A stretch of 64,000 nt of DNA from Helopsaltes ochotensis. Its lineage: Eukaryota; Chordata; Aves; Passeriformes; Locustellidae. This document shows, piece by piece, positions 60,568 through 64,000 of the stretch. Position numbers and translations under genes: made by a program. Location: contig VXBM01001071.1 in the NCBI GenBank assembly GCA_013400155.1, forward strand, positions 42,235 to 106,234, read 5' to 3'. Numbering within the stretch: position 1 is the stretch's first letter; the number at the start of each line of letters is the position of its first letter. The notes under the pieces were generated by a model. That model had not been told where the DNA came from, did not search any database, and saw nothing but the letters and a program-made list of their open reading frames with translations.

Positions 60568-63500
60568 GTAAACACTTGCATCTTTAACCTTTACAGGTCT
60601 ACTCACGTATGTTAGCACAAAAGTATGACAAATTTTGGCAGAATCAAGACATTAAGGTATTTCTAGATATTTCTACCATCTTGTCCATGATATTTAGCTT
60701 ACTTAGAGATTCACTTGAGCATATGAAACCCTTAATGAAAGCATAATAGACTTAATTTTGCAAGTGAAAGTGAATTTTCTTTATTGAAAATGACATAAAA
60801 GGACAGCTGAGATCAGATGGGAATTGACGACAAATGCTTTTTTTCCCTTATTAAAACTCCCTTGGCTTTGTCCTGCTGAAACCACTGGAAATGTTGTTAC
60901 TGATTTCAACAGATCCAGGAACAGGGTTTTTTTTTTATTTAAGCAGCTTATATACATAAGCAGAAAATAGAAAGGTGAAACAATTTTTGTCAGAGAAGTA
61001 AAGCTCTGCCAAAAATAATCTTTATAGTTGTAAAAATGTTCTCGTGATGAAAACAACATGTCAATAAAGAACTGCCAGGTCACTAGGCTGAGAGAGACAC
61101 ATCTAGCAGATGATGCTTCACATTCAAAAATCTGTGGACCTAAGAATACAGGACAAACACATTTAGGTGTGACCTGCTCCTGAAACTGGAAATCCCCTGT
61201 GCATTCAGGCATTCCATTGAAAATTATTTATGAATGGTGGCATGATCTTAGCAGCAATCTTCCCCTTCCTAGGCCAGTAGACAGGCTTGTCATATAAAAT
61301 GCAGAAGTCAAACAATTACAATGAAAAGAAGGTAAAATAAGCAATTCATTTTATTCTCCTGGCCTAATAACAAAGCTAGTATGGACACCATGGCCCCATA
61401 TACAGAAATCCCAGACCAGTGGGGCATGCCTGCTTTAAAACCTGACTAGAGCAGGGCCAGGTGCCCCTACCCCTGCAGCCCCAAGGTACCAGCTGTCCCA
61501 GGCAAGGATTCCTCCAGCGCAACCCCACCTTCAACATGTCCCTGTGGATGCCACCACACTGATCCAGCCTGGGACAGGTGCAGGAGGTCCAGCTCAGAAG
61601 TTATAATTTTGAAGGGGTTCTGAAGAGGAAACTTCCAAGGCATTTTTATTTCTCTTTACTCCTTAAAAGATTAAGGCAGTGGGGGAAAAAATAATTCCCT
61701 CATATATCTCCTAGTGCATAACCCTATTGCTTCCACAGTGGCTCTAGAGCAGTATTTCCTAAAAAGGGTAATTATACTGAAGGTGTTGGAATGAAGGTAA
61801 AAATAACTGATTTTGCAATGAACATTTATTTTATTCCCAACTAACAGGATGGGAATTTTTAAGTACTACAACCAAAAGTTTCAATGCTCATTTTCATTAG
61901 GCAGTCATCTGTTCAGTCTTTTACAGCCGACTAAAATCATTATTGTGATGTATTTTATTTCCTAAACTGAATAGAAATGGAACTACAGATTTCCTAATGA
62001 TAATACAATAATTTGAATAATGGGACCTTTTAAAGTTATACTATTATAAACAGTTACTTCCTTTTCACCCAATAAACGTGGTTTTTTTCACCTACTCAAG
62101 CACTCTTGCTTTGCCGCTGCCAGGATAAAGCTGGACAGACAAAAAAAACCCTTCACTTCCAAAAAAAAAAATGAACCTTTTCAACATGAAATAGGAAGCA
62201 AACAACTAAATCTTTCATTTCAAATGCTATTTCATAATGAGCCCAGACTGAATGACCGTTAGAATGCATCCCTAAAACAAGAGTGGGAATAAGATCAAAA
62301 TTATGTATGTGCAGTCTCTTCTAAAATATAGATTAATATAATTTGTACATGTCTTTGCTGAACAACTAAGTCCATATTTGTACAACGTCTTGGAAATAGC
62401 AACTCTGAAACTAGCAAGTATCAGGTTAAATGACGACTGACATAAAATGCTACCAATTCACAATGACAACACTGACCCACTGCGGGAGGCCAGCACACCC
62501 TGCTCCTGGCATCACAGCCTCACCACCGTGACTGCTGGGACAATGACATCCCTCTCAAAAAAAAAGGGTAGACTATTTAAAAATGCTAGACACACACCAA
62601 ATTAACAAAGAACCTAGTACTCTGCAATATGCAGTCTGAAGATGTGCTGTGCTGTGTGTTTTGACGACACACAGATCTGAAAAAAAAATGCCCCAAGTGT
62701 CCACCACTTTTGCATAGATTCAGTGGAAAAAAAGGAAGACCTGCTTAGATTTACACATCAGAAACCATGCTGTGAGTCTTGGACTCAGTCAGGAAACTCT
62801 GCACAGGAAACCTTATGTATCTTACACTTTTTGATAGACCTTATAAAATCATAAGTGGATAAGCAGCAAACTTATCCTTAATTAGTGTGATCACCTATTA
62901 TCTCACTGTCCACTGATGCCACAAATCCCACAGTTATCTGACATCATGAATTCTTTACTGTCTTAAAAGTCAAGCATCAGAATGAAATATTGCTAAGAGT
63001 AACTTCTGATTACAAGACTTCATAATAAACCATTTTTTAAAACTGCTAAAATTGTTCTCCAGCTCTTTCAACATTAGCCAGCATCATGCCTGAAGTTGCC
63101 ACTCACATGTTGACACTCCATCCTAATTGGCAGACATTAATAATTTTTATACTCCAAGCAAACAGGGAGATATGGGAGCTCAGGGTAACATGCATCCTTT
63201 GCCCATGAAAACTACATTTTGTAATCTTGTGCTATCATGGTGCCTAGTTTGGCTTTGGATCTGATAATACTGTGTAAGGTGACCATTTTACAAGGACATT
63301 CATTTCCCACTGCAACAATGGGGCTGTTTTATTGATGCATCTAATTATTAACGACTATTTATAATAAATTCATCTGAAATGGAAATGCTGTTTTCTGATC
63401 CCAGTTCTCCAGAAGGCACTACCAAAAAGTTAAGTGGGAAACCTCATCACCATGAAGAGGATGGAGAATTTCTTAAAACAAAAAAAAATTTCTTCTGCTG

Positions 63501-63834
63501 CAAAGAGCTCAGCATAACCAACTTGATGAGCAATCACTACCAGGAAACAATGCCACACTTTTTGAAAACATTCACCCACATGGTATGGTATCTGCAGCCC
63601 AACATCGATGACATCCAAGCTAGAGGAATAAATATTTGCATTGCAAAGTTGGATTTGTCTTGGAATACAATTGCTTCTCATGTGGTTCTGACACATGTGC
63701 GTTGTCAAATAAATCACAGCTCACTGGGTGTGCCCATTAAAAGTAATTTGTCTATCTTGTTAGAAGCCATCACACACTTCAGTTTAAGAGGTGTGAAACT
63801 GAGAGGGGAAGGTTTTACGGGCCTGGGACAACTA

Positions 63835-64000
63835 CATATGGAACCCGTCGAGGGAACCTCAGAGGTCCGACCCTCCAGCGCCGAGGATGCCAGCTCCCGG
63901 CACCAACACCCACGGCGGACTCGACGGCCCCGCCGCACGGGGCGGACGGGCGCGGGGTCCCGCCGAGCCGCGCACCCACCACCGGGTGGGCGCTGCTGCG
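63835..64000. promoter_or_regulatory. Edge of a CpG island, probable promoter or first exon of a gene beyond the window
   Basis: I count about 24 CpG dinucleotides in roughly 165 bases, against strong CpG depletion in most of the window. A GC box (GGGGCGG) lies at 63939-63945. The change in composition is abrupt and continues to the last base. In vertebrates such islands mark promoters and first exons. Direction is not visible. If transcription runs leftward, a donor-like GTGGGT lies on the minus strand of the island and the window would be the first intron. If it runs rightward, the window is upstream flank. A 74-codon minus frame reaches into it (63714-63938) and its arginine-rich start comes from the GC content. 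No TATA box was seen. Confidence 0.8.
63939..63945 (+). promoter_or_regulatory. GC box (Sp1-like site)
   Basis: GGGGCGG lies within the CpG-rich edge, followed closely by GGGCGCGGGG. It matches the classical Sp1 core and fits a CpG-island promoter. No binding data are available. Confidence 0.5.

Larger units (their letters stand above)
59729..63834. other. AT-rich unique sequence with conserved-looking stretches
   Basis: About 4.1 kb. Two minus-strand frames (140 codons at 59785-60207, 143 codons at 60781-61212) show no recognisable domain. The stop of the second overlaps a minus-strand AATAAA, which is probably coincidental. Non-repetitive AT-rich sequence around 61.79-62.05 kb resembles conserved non-coding DNA in texture. 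It ends where the CpG-rich region begins. Confidence 0.4.

Noticed and set aside
60781..61212. 143-codon minus-strand frame with an AATAAA overlapping its stop
   Set aside because: The peptide has no recognisable domain and shows no upstream exon. AATAAA is common by chance in AT-rich DNA.
63714..63938. Arginine-rich minus-strand frame entering the CpG island, considered as a first coding exon
   Set aside because: The arginine content follows from CGG/CGC-rich DNA. The frame crosses into AT-rich DNA with no clear donor at the boundary, and no homology was recognised.

Overview
The window looks like nuclear DNA from a bird. Other archosaur or turtle genomes are less likely. The best evidence is a set of 3'-end fragments of CR1-type LINE retrotransposons, the dominant avian transposon family. 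They are few and mostly truncated, and the rest is AT-rich, CpG-poor, largely unique sequence, which fits the low repeat density of birds. There is no prokaryotic or organellar gene organisation and no rRNA or tRNA gene that I can recognise.

I find no exon of a protein-coding gene that I can name. The longest open frames (190, 172, 159 and 152 codons) are about what chance gives in 64 kb over six frames, especially in stop-poor GC-rich or pyrimidine-rich patches. None shows a recognisable domain. The frames that do carry a recognisable protein signature are the tails of the CR1 reverse-transcriptase ORF in the repeats near 20.5 kb and 40.2 kb.

Layout: 0-3.4 kb is unique sequence with a 111-nt poly(A) tract. 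A TA/TG microsatellite lies at 3.4 kb and a CR1 fragment (+) at 4.16-4.65 kb. A GC-rich, stop-poor patch covers 6.4-7.06 kb, and a short CR1 3' end (+) lies at 10.38 kb. A second GC-rich patch is at 13.4-13.7 kb and a CR1 (+) at 20.47-20.97 kb. An A-rich tract lies at 24.0 kb, and 24-39.8 kb is mostly unique sequence with a conserved-looking stretch near 27.5 kb and a 30-bp tandem duplication at 34.6 kb. A CR1 (-) occupies 39.84-40.38 kb. A probable solo LTR with perfect 10-bp terminal inverted repeats lies at 44.43-44.88 kb. A T19/A20 inverted homopolymer is at 45.7 kb, and an assembly gap of 70 N next to poly(T) at 46.7 kb. An AT-rich low-complexity tract is at 49.0 kb, CR1 fragments (-) at 55.1 and 59.6 kb, and a short perfect hairpin at 58.5 kb.

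The last ~165 bases change abruptly to very CpG-rich DNA with a GC box. This is the edge of a CpG island and probably a promoter or first exon lying mostly beyond the window. The simplest reading is that the window is either a long first intron of a gene transcribed leftward (minus strand) from that island, or the intergenic flank upstream of a gene transcribed rightward. The window alone does not decide between them. I did not find a new biological system here. The items most worth a second look are the solo LTR, the CpG island edge, the inverted homopolymer, the conserved-looking AT-rich stretches, and the two odd open-frame regions near 6.4-7.0 and 57.7-58.2 kb.
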